Shown: in pieces, positions 1 to 7,086 of the stretch
Layout: each line of letters opens with the position of its first letter
How positions within the stretch are numbered: the stretch's first letter is position 1
Origin: Clostridiales bacterium
Lineage (GTDB): Bacteria; Bacillota; Clostridia; Oscillospirales; Acutalibacteraceae
Length of the DNA stretch: 17,009 bases
Assembly: GCA_019419895.1 (NCBI GenBank)
Contig: JAHZIE010000020.1
Span: 22,633 to 39,641, forward strand
Reading direction: 5' to 3'
Program-made: the position numbers and the translations under genes
The notes under the pieces: generated by a model
What the model was told of the DNA's origin: nothing
Databases searched by the model: none
Seen by the model: only the letters and a program-made list of their open reading frames with translations

Positions 1-458
1 AAATCAGCCGGAATTTCCAGGAAACCTTCCGCGAGCTGTTCGGGGGAGGCTCCGCCTCATTGGAGCTTTCTGATCCGGGGGACGTTCTCAACTGCGGCAT
101 TGAAATTTCGGTGCAGCCTCAGGGAAAAATCATTACCCACATCGACGCTTTGTCCGGCGGGGAAAAGTCTCTGGCCGCCATCGCCCTGTATTTCGCTATT
201 ATGAAGGTCAGTCCGACCCCCTTCTGTATTTTGGACGAGATCGAGGCCGCGCTGGACGATGTCAATGTAGACAGGTTTGCGGCCTACCTCCGCCGCATGA
301 GTGACAACACCCAGTTTATTGTCATTACCCACAGGCGCGGCACCATGGAGGAGGCAGATGTCCTTTATGGCGTGACCATGCAGGAGGAGGGAGTATCCAA
401 GCTGCTGGAGCTCCATGTCAGTGAAGTAGAGCAGAAGCTTGGAAAACTGGGCTCTTGA
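1..458 (+). CDS. smc: Chromosome segregation SMC ATPase, C-terminal part (5' end outside window)
   Basis: This is the C-terminal ATPase lobe of SMC, the condensin-type ATPase that organises and segregates the nucleoid with ScpA and ScpB. The reading frame is open from base 3 and stops with TGA at 456-458, so about 151 codons are visible and the N-terminal Walker A lobe, coiled coils and hinge lie upstream. Visible motifs are the NFQETFRELFGGG segment, the ABC signature LSGGEKSL, the Walker B stretch FCILDEIEAALDD with its D-loop, and the H-loop histidine in VITHRRG. An internal TTG at 60 could be mistaken for a start, but the SMC-like frame continues through it. ftsY begins 29 bases downstream, the usual smc-ftsY arrangement of Firmicutes. 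The identification is secure. Confidence 0.96.
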   Translation, partial: ISRNFQETFRELFGGGSASLELSDPGDVLNCGIEISVQPQGKIITHIDALSGGEKSLAAIALYFAIMKVSPTPFCILDEIEAALDDVNVDRFAAYLRRMSDNTQFIVITHRRGTMEEADVLYGVTMQEEGVSKLLELHVSEVEQKLGKLGS

Positions 459-487
459 GAATTGTTCTGAGAAAGGTGGAAGGTTTT

Positions 488-1405
488 ATGGGCTTCTTTA
501 AAAAAATTAGCGAAGGGCTGAAAAAAACAAGGGATAGTGTGGTAAAACAAATCGACTCCATGCTCAAGTCCTTTACCAGGATCGATGAAGATCTCTTTGA
601 GGAGCTGGAGGAGCTCTTAATTATGGGAGACGTGGGCATGCCTACGGCGGAAAAAATCTGTGGTGAACTCCGCAGCCGGGTAAAGGAGAGGGGCGAGACC
701 GATCCCCAGAAGGTGACAGAGCTTTTGGAGGAGATAGTGACGGAAATGCTTTCCGGCGGGGAAGAACTGCATGTTTCCACCCAGCCTTCCGTCATCCTTG
801 TCATCGGGGTCAATGGTGTGGGCAAAACCACTTCCATCGGTAAGCTTGCCGCTTATCTTTCCTCACAGGGAAAGAAGGTGCTTCTTGCCGCGGCCGATAC
901 CTTCCGGGCGGCGGCCATCGACCAGCTGAAGGTTTGGGCACAGCGGGCGGATACGGAAATTGTCTGCCAGAGCGAGGGTTCTGATCCGGCGGCTGTAGTC
1001 TTTGACGCCATTTCCGCGGCGAAATCCAGAAAGGCGGATGTGGTTGTCTGCGATACCGCCGGCCGGCTGCATAATAAAAAGAATCTGATGGATGAGCTGG
1101 CGAAAATCAACCGGGTGATTGACAGGGAGCTCCCCGGCGCGGACAAGGAGGTCCTGCTGGTTCTGGACGCCACCACAGGACAGAACGCCGTCAGCCAGGC
1201 CAGGGAGTTTAAAAACACCACCGGTATCAGCGGGATTATTCTCACCAAGCTGGACGGCACGGCAAAGGGAGGCGTTGTCCTCGCGGTGAAGGAAGAACTG
1301 GATATCCCGGTGAAGTTTGTGGGGGTAGGGGAGCAGATTGACGATCTCCAGCCCTTTGACGCCCGGGATTTTGCCCATGCCCTGTTTGCGGTTTCAGAGG
1401 AATGA
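488..1405 (+). CDS. ftsY: Signal recognition particle receptor FtsY
   Basis: FtsY is the SRP receptor GTPase that docks SRP-ribosome complexes at the membrane for insertion of membrane proteins. The 305-residue product has a short N-terminal helical bundle (about 1-95) and an NG domain with P-loop GVNGVGKT (107-114), DTFRAAA, DTAGR (189-193) and the guanine-specificity motif TKLDG (253-257). The acidic A domain of enterobacterial FtsY is absent, as is usual in Firmicutes. I chose the ATG at 488 because it follows a purine-rich AAAGGTGGAAGG and gives the typical MGFFKK amphipathic membrane-binding start. The in-frame TTG at 455 would overlap the smc stop and adds 11 unconvincing residues. It is very probably co-transcribed with smc. 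Confidence 0.96.
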   Translation: MGFFKKISEGLKKTRDSVVKQIDSMLKSFTRIDEDLFEELEELLIMGDVGMPTAEKICGELRSRVKERGETDPQKVTELLEEIVTEMLSGGEELHVSTQPSVILVIGVNGVGKTTSIGKLAAYLSSQGKKVLLAAADTFRAAAIDQLKVWAQRADTEIVCQSEGSDPAAVVFDAISAAKSRKADVVVCDTAGRLHNKKNLMDELAKINRVIDRELPGADKEVLLVLDATTGQNAVSQAREFKNTTGISGIILTKLDGTAKGGVVLAVKEELDIPVKFVGVGEQIDDLQPFDARDFAHALFAVSEE

Positions 1406-1438
1406 CGCACTCATTTGAATGAAAAGGAGAGAACCGAA

Positions 1439-2047
1439 ATGGTTTTTATCATAGCCACAAAAAATGAAAAGAAGCTTTTGGAGCTGGACAGAATCCTCGC
1501 CCCGCTGGGAATTGAAGCCAAAACACCCGGCCAGCTTGGAATCGAGTTGGAGGATGTGGAGGAAACGGGCGAAACTTTCGAGGAGAACGCTCTGTTGAAG
1601 GCACAGGCCGCCTGTGAGGCGACCGGTTATCCCGCGGTTGCCGATGATTCGGGGCTGATGGTGGACGCGCTGGGCGGCGCGCCTGGAATTTATTCCGCTC
1701 GTTATGCCGGTGAGGGCGCCACGGACGCCCAAAAGATAGAAAAGCTGCTGAAAGCGATGGTGGGAGTTCCCCAAGAGGAAAGGGGAGCAAAATTTGTTTC
1801 TGTTGTCTGCTGTGTTTTTCCTGATGGAAGCAGGCTGAGCGTCAGAGGAGAATGCTTGGGAACTATCGGCGATTCTCCCAGGGGAGAAGGAGGCTTTGGC
1901 TACGATCCCGTCTTTGTGGTGAAGGGAGGCAAAAGCTTCGCGGAGCTTTCCAAAGAAGAAAAGGACGCGGTCAGCCACCGTGGAAACGCTTTAAGAAAGC
2001 TGGCGGCACAGCTTCCGGGATTTATGAAGGAAAGGGGAATGAAATAG
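1439..2047 (+). CDS. rdgB: RdgB/HAM1 family non-canonical purine NTP pyrophosphatase
   Basis: This family hydrolyses dITP, ITP and XTP to the monophosphates and keeps deaminated purines out of DNA and RNA. The 202-residue product has the family motifs in order: N-terminal IIATKNEKK, ETFEENALLKA, ADDSGL, GIYSARYAGEGA, GGFGYDPVF and the C-terminal SHRGNAL. The length matches the usual 190-205 residues. The ATG at 1439 is chosen because AAGGAGAG precedes it at good spacing and translation begins directly with the first beta strand. A TTG at 1415 would add eight residues without an obvious ribosome-binding site. The stop TAG abuts the start of the next gene, suggesting translational coupling. Confidence 0.95.
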   Translation: MVFIIATKNEKKLLELDRILAPLGIEAKTPGQLGIELEDVEETGETFEENALLKAQAACEATGYPAVADDSGLMVDALGGAPGIYSARYAGEGATDAQKIEKLLKAMVGVPQEERGAKFVSVVCCVFPDGSRLSVRGECLGTIGDSPRGEGGFGYDPVFVVKGGKSFAELSKEEKDAVSHRGNALRKLAAQLPGFMKERGMK

Positions 2048-2359
2048 ATGCTGACAAGCAAACAGAGGGCCTATTTAAAGAGCCTTGCTAATCCGCTGGA
2101 CACCATCCTGATGGTAGGAAAAGGCGGAGTGACGGCCCAGGTGATCCAGCAGGGGGACGAGGCGCTGGAGGCCCGCGAGCTGATCAAGGGAAAGGTGCTG
2201 GAAACGGCGCCGGAAGCTGCCAGAGAGACGGCGGAGGCCATTGCGCGGGCTGTGAATGGGGAACTGGTGCAGGTGATAGGGAGCAAATTTGTCCTCTACC
2301 GCCCAAGAAAGAAGAATCCCGAAATCCAGCTTCCTCCCAGCAGGGAACGCAGAGGCTGA
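2048..2359 (+). CDS. yhbY: YhbY-type CRM-domain RNA-binding protein, ribosome assembly factor
   Basis: This 103-residue protein is a stand-alone CRM (CRS1-YhbY) domain, a KH-like RNA-binding fold associated with pre-50S ribosomal particles in bacteria. It shows the typical start LTSKQRAYLKSLA, the GKGGVT loop (the family's GxxG RNA-contact loop), and the strand VQVIGSKFVLYR near the end. The ATG directly follows the rdgB TAG with no gap, so it is probably translated by coupled reinitiation. In Clostridia this gene commonly sits just before nadD, as here. Residues after about 88 are a basic, low-order tail. Confidence 0.92.
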   Translation: MLTSKQRAYLKSLANPLDTILMVGKGGVTAQVIQQGDEALEARELIKGKVLETAPEAARETAEAIARAVNGELVQVIGSKFVLYRPRKKNPEIQLPPSRERRG

Positions 2360-2371
2360 CAGGACAGGAAA

Positions 2372-2992
2372 ATGGAAAAAGGAAAAACGAAAAAAATAGC
2401 CATGTTTGGCGGAACCTTTAATCCGGTGCATCAGGCCCATCTTTTTCTTGCGAGGGAGTTTCAAAAGCTTCTTGGGCTGGATCGGGTGCTGCTGGTTCCG
2501 GCCAATATTCCTCCCCACAAGATGGCGAAACATCTGGCGACTGCCGGACAAAGGATGGAAATGTGCCGCCTGGCGGCAAAAGAGCCCTATATGACGGTCA
2601 GTTCTATTGAGGTGGAACGGGAAGGAAAAAGCTATACGGCGGATACCCTCCGAGAGCTGGAAGAACAATATCCGGATGCAAGGCTTTATCTGATTACCGG
2701 GGCGGATATGTTTCTCACCCTTCAGAAATGGTACGATTACCCCGGTATCATTTCAAGAGCCGTCATCTGCGCGGCCCCGAGGATCACCGCCAATCTGCCC
2801 GTTTTGCGGGCGCAGGGGGAGCGGATCCGGCGGGACGGCGGGATGGCTGTGGTACTGGAAAAGGTGCCTCCTCCAATTTCTTCCACCCAAATCCGCGAGA
2901 GGATCCGGCAGGGGCTTCCCTGTACGGGATATCTGCCGAAAGAGGTGGAGGATTATATTAAAGAGCATCATTTATACCAGGACGGGAGATGA
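2372..2992 (+). CDS. nadD: Nicotinate-nucleotide adenylyltransferase
   Basis: NadD adenylates nicotinate mononucleotide to deamido-NAD, a late step of NAD synthesis. The 206-residue protein has the nucleotidyltransferase signature GGTFNPVHQAH (residues 13-23) and the C-terminal ISSTQIR (about 169-175), which contacts the nucleotide. Residue 22 is Ala where the family motif HxGH has Gly, a mild deviation. The loop ITGADMFLTLQKWYDY matches the NaMN-binding region. ATG 2372 follows AGGACAGGA after a 12-base gap from yhbY. The neighbours yqeK and rsfS downstream are the classic Firmicutes partners. Confidence 0.96.
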   Translation: MEKGKTKKIAMFGGTFNPVHQAHLFLAREFQKLLGLDRVLLVPANIPPHKMAKHLATAGQRMEMCRLAAKEPYMTVSSIEVEREGKSYTADTLRELEEQYPDARLYLITGADMFLTLQKWYDYPGIISRAVICAAPRITANLPVLRAQGERIRRDGGMAVVLEKVPPPISSTQIRERIRQGLPCTGYLPKEVEDYIKEHHLYQDGR

Positions 2993-2994
2993 GA

Positions 2995-3105
2995 ATGTGG
3001 AGGCGGGAGCTGCCTTCCTCATTTTTCCGCGCCTTTACGGCGGGGAGGGGGCAGAAATTAGATGGCTTCCCTGGAGAGAAGGAGCTTCCGGGGGAAAGGA
3101 AGTAA
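2995..3105 (+). CDS. Possible 36-residue ORF filling the nadD-yqeK gap
   Basis: An open frame starts with ATG two bases after the nadD stop and ends with TAA three bases before the yqeK ATG, so it fills the spacer almost exactly. The predicted peptide begins MWRRELPSS, is basic and Gly-rich, and has no recognisable domain. A GGGAG tract lies about 9 bases before its ATG. I do not recognise it. It could be a genuine coupled small protein, a remnant, or simply an open stretch in a GC-rich spacer that also carries the yqeK ribosome-binding region. Confidence 0.25.
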   Translation: MWRRELPSSFFRAFTAGRGQKLDGFPGEKELPGERK

Positions 3106-3108
3106 GAA

Positions 3109-3702
3109 ATGAACAAGCAGGACTACATTGACGAAATCAGGAAACGCCTTTCTGAACGGCGCTTTGAGCATTCCATGAATGTGGCGAGGGCGGCGGTGGA
3201 GCTGGCGGAGAAATATGGCGCGGATCCCCGCAAGGCGGAAATTGCCGGGATTCTCCACGATATCACCAAGGAAATGCCGCCGGCGGAACAGTTGCAAATG
3301 CTGGACGGCTTTGGTATAATATTAGACAATGTGGAGAGGCATGCCCATAAGCTTCTGCATGCCATTTCCGGGGCGGCTGTCGCGAAACGGATGCTTGATG
3401 TTTCCGATCAGGAGATTTTATCCGCCGTCCGTTATCATACAACGGCAAGAGCCGGGATGACCCGGCTGGAAAAGGTGCTGTATATCGCGGATTTCATTTC
3501 TGACGACAGAGATTATGACGGAATTGAGCTTATGCGTTCCTTTGCCTGGAAAAGCCTGGATTTGGCAATGTATGAGGGCCTGGCCTTTACCATCCGCGAT
3601 CTGGTCAGGCAGGGAAACCCGGTGCATGCTGATACTGTAAACGCGTATAACGAAATTGTCCTGTCAGGCGCCGCGGGAAAAAATCCGCCCGTCCTGGCGT
3701 GA
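3109..3702 (+). CDS. yqeK: YqeK-type HD-domain hydrolase, symmetrical Ap4A hydrolase family
   Basis: The product is a 197-residue HD-domain metal-dependent phosphohydrolase. The family, named after Bacillus YqeK, hydrolyses diadenosine tetraphosphate symmetrically to ADP. Visible metal-binding elements are H21 in FEHSMNVA, the HD dyad H50-D51 in GILHDITKE, further histidines in HAHKLLHA and RYHTTA, and an aspartate in YIADFISDDR. Length and motif order are typical. ATG 3109 has a GGGGGAAAGGA tract upstream. It sits between nadD and rsfS, the conserved order in Firmicutes. Confidence 0.93.
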   Translation: MNKQDYIDEIRKRLSERRFEHSMNVARAAVELAEKYGADPRKAEIAGILHDITKEMPPAEQLQMLDGFGIILDNVERHAHKLLHAISGAAVAKRMLDVSDQEILSAVRYHTTARAGMTRLEKVLYIADFISDDRDYDGIELMRSFAWKSLDLAMYEGLAFTIRDLVRQGNPVHADTVNAYNEIVLSGAAGKNPPVLA

Positions 3703-3748
3703 AAAATAGATGGGGTATTTTTAGTACAGAAAGATGAGGTGTATCTGT

Positions 3749-4102
3749 TTGACAGCAATGGAAATTGCGAAAACGGCCGTCAAAGCGTTGGACGGAAAGA
3801 AGGCCCTGAATGTTAAAATGCTGGAGATTACCGATCTGACTATTTTGGCGGACTATTTTGTCATCGCCACCGGAACCAGCAATACCCATGTCAAGGCGTT
3901 GGCCGACGAGGTGGAATTCCAGCTTAAGGAAGCTGGGGCAGATCAGGGGCATATGGAAGGGTATCATTCCAATAATTGGATTTTGATGGATTACCACAGT
4001 GTGATTATCCATGTTTTTCAGGAAAAAACCCGGGAATTCTACGACCTGGAGCGCCTTTGGAGGGATGCCAAAGAGGTGGATATTTCCGATTTGATTGATT
4101 AA
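3749..4102 (+). CDS. rsfS: Ribosomal silencing factor RsfS
   Basis: RsfS (YbeB/Iojap family) binds ribosomal protein uL14 and blocks 50S-30S joining when nutrients are low. The product of about 117 residues contains the family hallmarks ILADYFVIATGTSNTHV and a C-terminal block including REFYDLERLW. The start is inferred to be TTG at 3749. It has GAGGTG at 3736-3741, seven bases upstream, and gives the family-like beginning MTAMEIAKTAVKALD. An upstream ATG at 3734 would add an atypical RCICL peptide and overlap that Shine-Dalgarno. An internal ATG at 3758 is the other option. It is the last gene before leuS, after a 56-base gap holding a hairpin. Confidence 0.94.
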   Translation: MTAMEIAKTAVKALDGKKALNVKMLEITDLTILADYFVIATGTSNTHVKALADEVEFQLKEAGADQGHMEGYHSNNWILMDYHSVIIHVFQEKTREFYDLERLWRDAKEVDISDLID

Positions 4103-4107
4103 TTTTT

Positions 4108-4139
4108 ATCGGAACGGCGGGATTGTTGACGGTTCCGAT
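4108..4139 (+). other. Hairpin in rsfS-leuS spacer
   Basis: The arms ATCGGAAC (4108-4115) and GTTCCGAT (4132-4139) form a perfect 8-bp stem around a 16-base loop. No T-tract follows, so it does not look like an intrinsic terminator. It ends where the leuS ribosome-binding region (GGGGAAAGGG, about 4140-4149) begins. There is no room here for a T-box leader. Confidence 0.5.
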
Positions 4140-4158
4140 GGGGAAAGGGTTGTAAAGG

Positions 4159-6039
4159 ATGAAGTACGATTATACCTCCATTGAAAAGAAATGGCAAAAG
4201 AAATGGGAGGAGAAGGGTGTTTTTCACGCATCCAATGATTCTGAAAAGCCAAAATATTATACGTTGATTGAGTTCCCCTACCCTTCAGGAAAGGGGCTTC
4301 ATGTGGGGCATCCACGGCCTTACACCGCTTTGGATATTGTTTCCCGCAAGCGCAGAATGCAGGGATATAATGTCCTGTATCCCATTGGATGGGACGCTTT
4401 TGGCCTTCCAACTGAGAACTATGCCATTAAGAACCATGTCCATCCCGAAATTGTCACCAGGCAGAACATCGAGCGGTTCAAGCAGCAGATCCAGTCCCTG
4501 GGAATTTCCTTTGACTGGAGCAGGGAAATCAGCACCACGGATCCTGAGTATTACAAATGGACCCAGTGGATTTTCCTTCAGATGTTCAAGCATGGACTGG
4601 CTTATAAAAAGGAAATGGCGGTTAACTGGTGCACCTCCTGCAAATGTGTCCTGGCCAACGAGGAAGTGGTCAACGGGCAGTGCGAACGCTGCGGCAGCGA
4701 GGTAGTACGGAAGGTAAAATCCCAGTGGATGCTGAAAATCACCGCCTATGCCCAGCGTTTGATTGACGATTTGGAGCTGGTTGATTATCCGGAACGGGTA
4801 AAGGCCCAGCAGAAGAACTGGATCGGCCGTTCCACCGGGGCGGAGGTTGATTTTGACACCACAGCCGGGGATAAGCTGACCATTTATACCACCCGTCCGG
4901 ACACCCTTTTTGGCGCTACTTATATGGTCATCTCTCCGGAGCATCCCATTTTGAAGAGCTGGGAGTCCAGGCTTACCAATCTGGAGGAGATCAGGGCTTA
5001 TCAGGAGAGCGCCGCCAGGAAATCCGATTTTGAGCGGACAGAAATGGCAAAAGATAAAACCGGTGTCCAGCTCCAGGGGGTAAGAGCCATAAATCCGGTC
5101 AATGGAAGAGAGATACCGATATTTATATCCGATTATGTCCTGGTTTCCTATGGAACGGGCGCCATTATGGCGGTTCCCGCCCACGATACCCGCGACTGGG
5201 AATTTGCCAAAAAATTCTCCCTGCCTGTCATTGAAGTTGTCAAGGGCGGAGAGGTGGAAAAAGAAGCCTTCACCGACTGCGAGTCGGGAATCATGGTCAA
5301 TTCGGGAATGCTGGACGGCCTGACGGTGGAAGAGGCAAAGAAAAAGATCACCGAGTGGCTGGAAGAAAAGGGAATTGGTCATTCCAAGGTGAATTTCAAG
5401 CTGCGCGATTGGGTATTTTCCCGCCAACGGTATTGGGGTGAACCGATTCCGATCGTCAAGTGTGAAAAATGCGGCTATGTGGCCCTTCCCGAAGAGGAAC
5501 TGCCTCTGTGCCTGCCGGAAGTGGATTCTTACGAGCCTACAGACAATGGGGAATCTCCTCTGGCGGCCATGACCGACTGGGTGAATACGACCTGTCCCTG
5601 CTGCGGCGGGCCCGCCAAAAGGGAGACCGATACCATGCCCCAGTGGGCTGGATCCAGCTGGTATTTCCTGCGTTATATGGATCCTCACAACTCTCAGGCG
5701 CTGGTATCCAAAGACGCTCTGAATTATTGGGCGCCTGTGGACTGGTACAACGGCGGTATGGAGCATACCACCCTTCATCTGCTTTACAGCAGATTTTGGT
5801 ATAAGTTTTTATATGATATCGGCGTGGTACCCACCAAGGAGCCATACGCGAAGCGCACCAGCCATGGAATGATCCTGGGCGAGAACGGTGAAAAGATGAG
5901 CAAATCCAGAGGAAATGTTGTCAATCCGGATGATATTGTCCGGGATTTTGGTGCCGATACCCTGCGGATTTATGAAATGTTTATTGGTGATTTTGAGAAA
6001 GCCGCGCCCTGGAGCTTTTCCAGTGTCAGTGTCTACTAG
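4159..6039 (+). CDS. leuS: Leucyl-tRNA synthetase, N-terminal and catalytic part, ended by in-frame TAG
   Basis: This is class I leucyl-tRNA synthetase, which charges tRNA-Leu. The 626 codons before the stop include the HVGH form of the HIGH motif (48-51), a zinc-type cysteine cluster (CTSC...CERCG), the CP1 editing domain with TIYTTRPDTLFGA and the MAVPAHDTRDWEFA aspartate, a second cysteine cluster (CEKC...CPCC), and KMSKS at 579-583. Translation then meets TAG at 6037-6039 (codon 627). The same frame continues for 177 more residues that are clearly the anticodon-binding and C-terminal domains. Read through, the gene has 804 positions, the normal bacterial length, so there is no net indel. 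The family usually has a short Gly-Cys-basic stretch just before RFLDR. Here it is SVSVY then stop. It could be a mutation, an assembly error, readthrough, or a true split. Confidence 0.93.
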   Translation: MKYDYTSIEKKWQKKWEEKGVFHASNDSEKPKYYTLIEFPYPSGKGLHVGHPRPYTALDIVSRKRRMQGYNVLYPIGWDAFGLPTENYAIKNHVHPEIVTRQNIERFKQQIQSLGISFDWSREISTTDPEYYKWTQWIFLQMFKHGLAYKKEMAVNWCTSCKCVLANEEVVNGQCERCGSEVVRKVKSQWMLKITAYAQRLIDDLELVDYPERVKAQQKNWIGRSTGAEVDFDTTAGDKLTIYTTRPDTLFGATYMVISPEHPILKSWESRLTNLEEIRAYQESAARKSDFERTEMAKDKTGVQLQGVRAINPVNGREIPIFISDYVLVSYGTGAIMAVPAHDTRDWEFAKKFSLPVIEVVKGGEVEKEAFTDCESGIMVNSGMLDGLTVEEAKKKITEWLEEKGIGHSKVNFKLRDWVFSRQRYWGEPIPIVKCEKCGYVALPEEELPLCLPEVDSYEPTDNGESPLAAMTDWVNTTCPCCGGPAKRETDTMPQWAGSSWYFLRYMDPHNSQALVSKDALNYWAPVDWYNGGMEHTTLHLLYSRFWYKFLYDIGVVPTKEPYAKRTSHGMILGENGEKMSKSRGNVVNPDDIVRDFGADTLRIYEMFIGDFEKAAPWSFSSVSVY

Positions 6040-6573
6040 CGCTTCCTGGATCGCTTTTGGAATCTCCAGGATATTGTGACGCCCGAGGAGGGAATCCGGC
6101 CGGAAATGGAAGCGGTCATCCATAAGACTATCAAAAAGGTGGGGGATGATATTGAGATTCTGAAGTTCAATACCGCCATTGCCGCAATGATGTCCATGAT
6201 CAATGATTTGACCGACACAGGGGCCGTTACCCGCGGGGAGCTGAAAATTTTCTGTCTCCTGCTGAATCCCTTCGCTCCTCACATTACAGAGGAAATGTGG
6301 GAGATGATGGGCTTTGACAGGGAAAAGCTCTGCTGCGAGCAGGAGTGGCCGGCTTATGATGAATCCAAGTGTAAAGAGGATACCATTGAAATTGCCGAGC
6401 AAATCAATGGCAAAGTCAGGGGAAGGATTATTGTGCCGGCGGATATTTCCGCGGCCAACGCCATTGCCGCTGTCAAGGCGGATGAAAAGCTGAAGGATTT
6501 CCTCAGCGGAGGCACGGTGGTTAAAGAGCTTTATGTGCCGGGAAAATTGGTCAATCTGGTGGTAAAGAAGTAA
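6040..6573 (+). CDS. leuS: Leucyl-tRNA synthetase, C-terminal anticodon-binding part, after the in-frame stop
   Basis: This stretch continues the leuS frame after the TAG and encodes RFLDRFWNLQD, then the helical anticodon-binding domain (NPFAPHITEEMWEMMG is the characteristic segment), then the small C-terminal domain with INGKVRGRI and the final VPGKLVNLVVKK. It lacks catalytic residues and cannot aminoacylate alone. If translated separately, the first plausible start is GTG at 6076, preceded only by a weak CAGGA, which would lose the first 12 residues of the helix. No frame disruption other than the stop is visible and the coding pattern stays intact. Either the interruption is recent or artefactual, or both halves are used. 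Confidence 0.85.
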   Translation, partial: RFLDRFWNLQDIVTPEEGIRPEMEAVIHKTIKKVGDDIEILKFNTAIAAMMSMINDLTDTGAVTRGELKIFCLLLNPFAPHITEEMWEMMGFDREKLCCEQEWPAYDESKCKEDTIEIAEQINGKVRGRIIVPADISAANAIAAVKADEKLKDFLSGGTVVKELYVPGKLVNLVVKK

Positions 6574-6691
6574 AAATGTTTTTTATAATAGATTTGACCT
6601 CCTTCCGGGTAATTTTCGCCGTTCTTGATATCAGGAGAGCTTCTTCCTGAAAAAATTAGGCGGAAATATGCAAAACCACCTTAAGGGCTAC

Positions 6692-6721
6692 TTGACATCT
6701 GTGTGTTCTATCATGTATAAT
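6692..6721 (+). promoter_or_regulatory. Sigma-A promoter of rpsU
   Basis: TTGACA (6692-6697) and TATAAT (6716-6721) are both perfect hexamers, separated by 18 bases. Predicted transcription start is near 6728, leaving a leader of about 56 bases before rpsU. Confidence 0.85.
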
Positions 6722-6747
6722 AATGTTTGTATTTAATGGGTTTAATA

Positions 6748-6773
6748 CCCCTGCCGTAAGGCGGAGGGGAGGG
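6748..6773 (+). promoter_or_regulatory. rpsU leader hairpin overlapping the Shine-Dalgarno
   Basis: CCCCT (6748-6752) can pair with AGGGG (6765-6769), and GCC (6753-6755) with GGC (6760-6762), around a GTAA (GNRA-type) tetraloop with a GG bulge on the 3' side. The 3' arm contains much of the GGAGGGGAGGG ribosome-binding tract (6763-6773) of rpsU. Folding would therefore occlude ribosome binding. The structure is seen in the sequence; a regulatory role is inferred. Confidence 0.45.
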
Positions 6774-6783
6774 AAAATAATCA

Positions 6784-6960
6784 ATGTCAGAAATCCGTAT
6801 TAAGGAAAATGAGTCTCTTGACAGCGCGTTGAGACGCTTTAAAAAGCAGTGCGCAAAGGCTGGCGTTATTGCTGAAGTGCGTAAAAGAGAGGCGTATGAA
6901 AAGCCGTCTGTCAAACGCAAAAAGAAGTCGGAGGCTGCTCGCAAGCGCAAGTATAAATAA
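6784..6960 (+). CDS. rpsU: 30S ribosomal protein bS21
   Basis: The 58-residue basic protein matches bacterial bS21, which sits near the 3' end of 16S rRNA on the 30S platform and helps initiation. It begins MSEIRIKENESLDSALRRF and continues with the KKQCAKAG segment typical of bS21. It ends in a very basic Lys/Arg-rich tail with KRKKKS and ARKRKYK, as expected for a 57-60 residue Firmicutes bS21. ATG 6784 is the only sensible start and lies behind a strong purine tract (6763-6773). It forms a monocistronic unit with its own promoter and terminator. Confidence 0.96.
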   Translation: MSEIRIKENESLDSALRRFKKQCAKAGVIAEVRKREAYEKPSVKRKKKSEAARKRKYK

Positions 6961-7017
6961 TTTATTTGCCTTATGCGCGCCGATGCATATGTTCTAATTG
7001 GTTATGATTTGAGGAAA

Positions 7018-7043
7018 AGCGGGCAGTAATTGCCCGCTTTTTT
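7018..7043 (+). terminator. Rho-independent terminator after rpsU
   Basis: GCGGGCA (7019-7025) pairs with TGCCCGC (7031-7037) around a GTAAT loop, followed by six T residues (7038-7043). It lies 58 bases after the rpsU stop. No clear promoter is visible between it and yqeG, so the downstream genes may depend partly on readthrough or a weak promoter. Confidence 0.9.
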
Positions 7044-7086
7044 ATCTGCCGCTTATTTTTAGAATGAAAGAAAGGGGGAGGGGAGA

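Noticed and set aside
4285..5778. 497-codon open frame on the minus strand opposite leuS
   Set aside because: It is antisense to strongly conserved LeuRS motifs, has no family features, and lacks its own promoter or ribosome-binding site.
6037..6039. TAG as a reassigned sense codon (for example pyrrolysine)
   Set aside because: rdgB, yqeG and the M24 peptidase gene in this window all end in TAG at expected lengths, and no pyl genes are seen.
6631..6650. Hairpin TCAGGA/TCCTGA between leuS and rpsU as a leuS terminator
   Set aside because: On the plus strand it is followed by an A-tract, not T residues.
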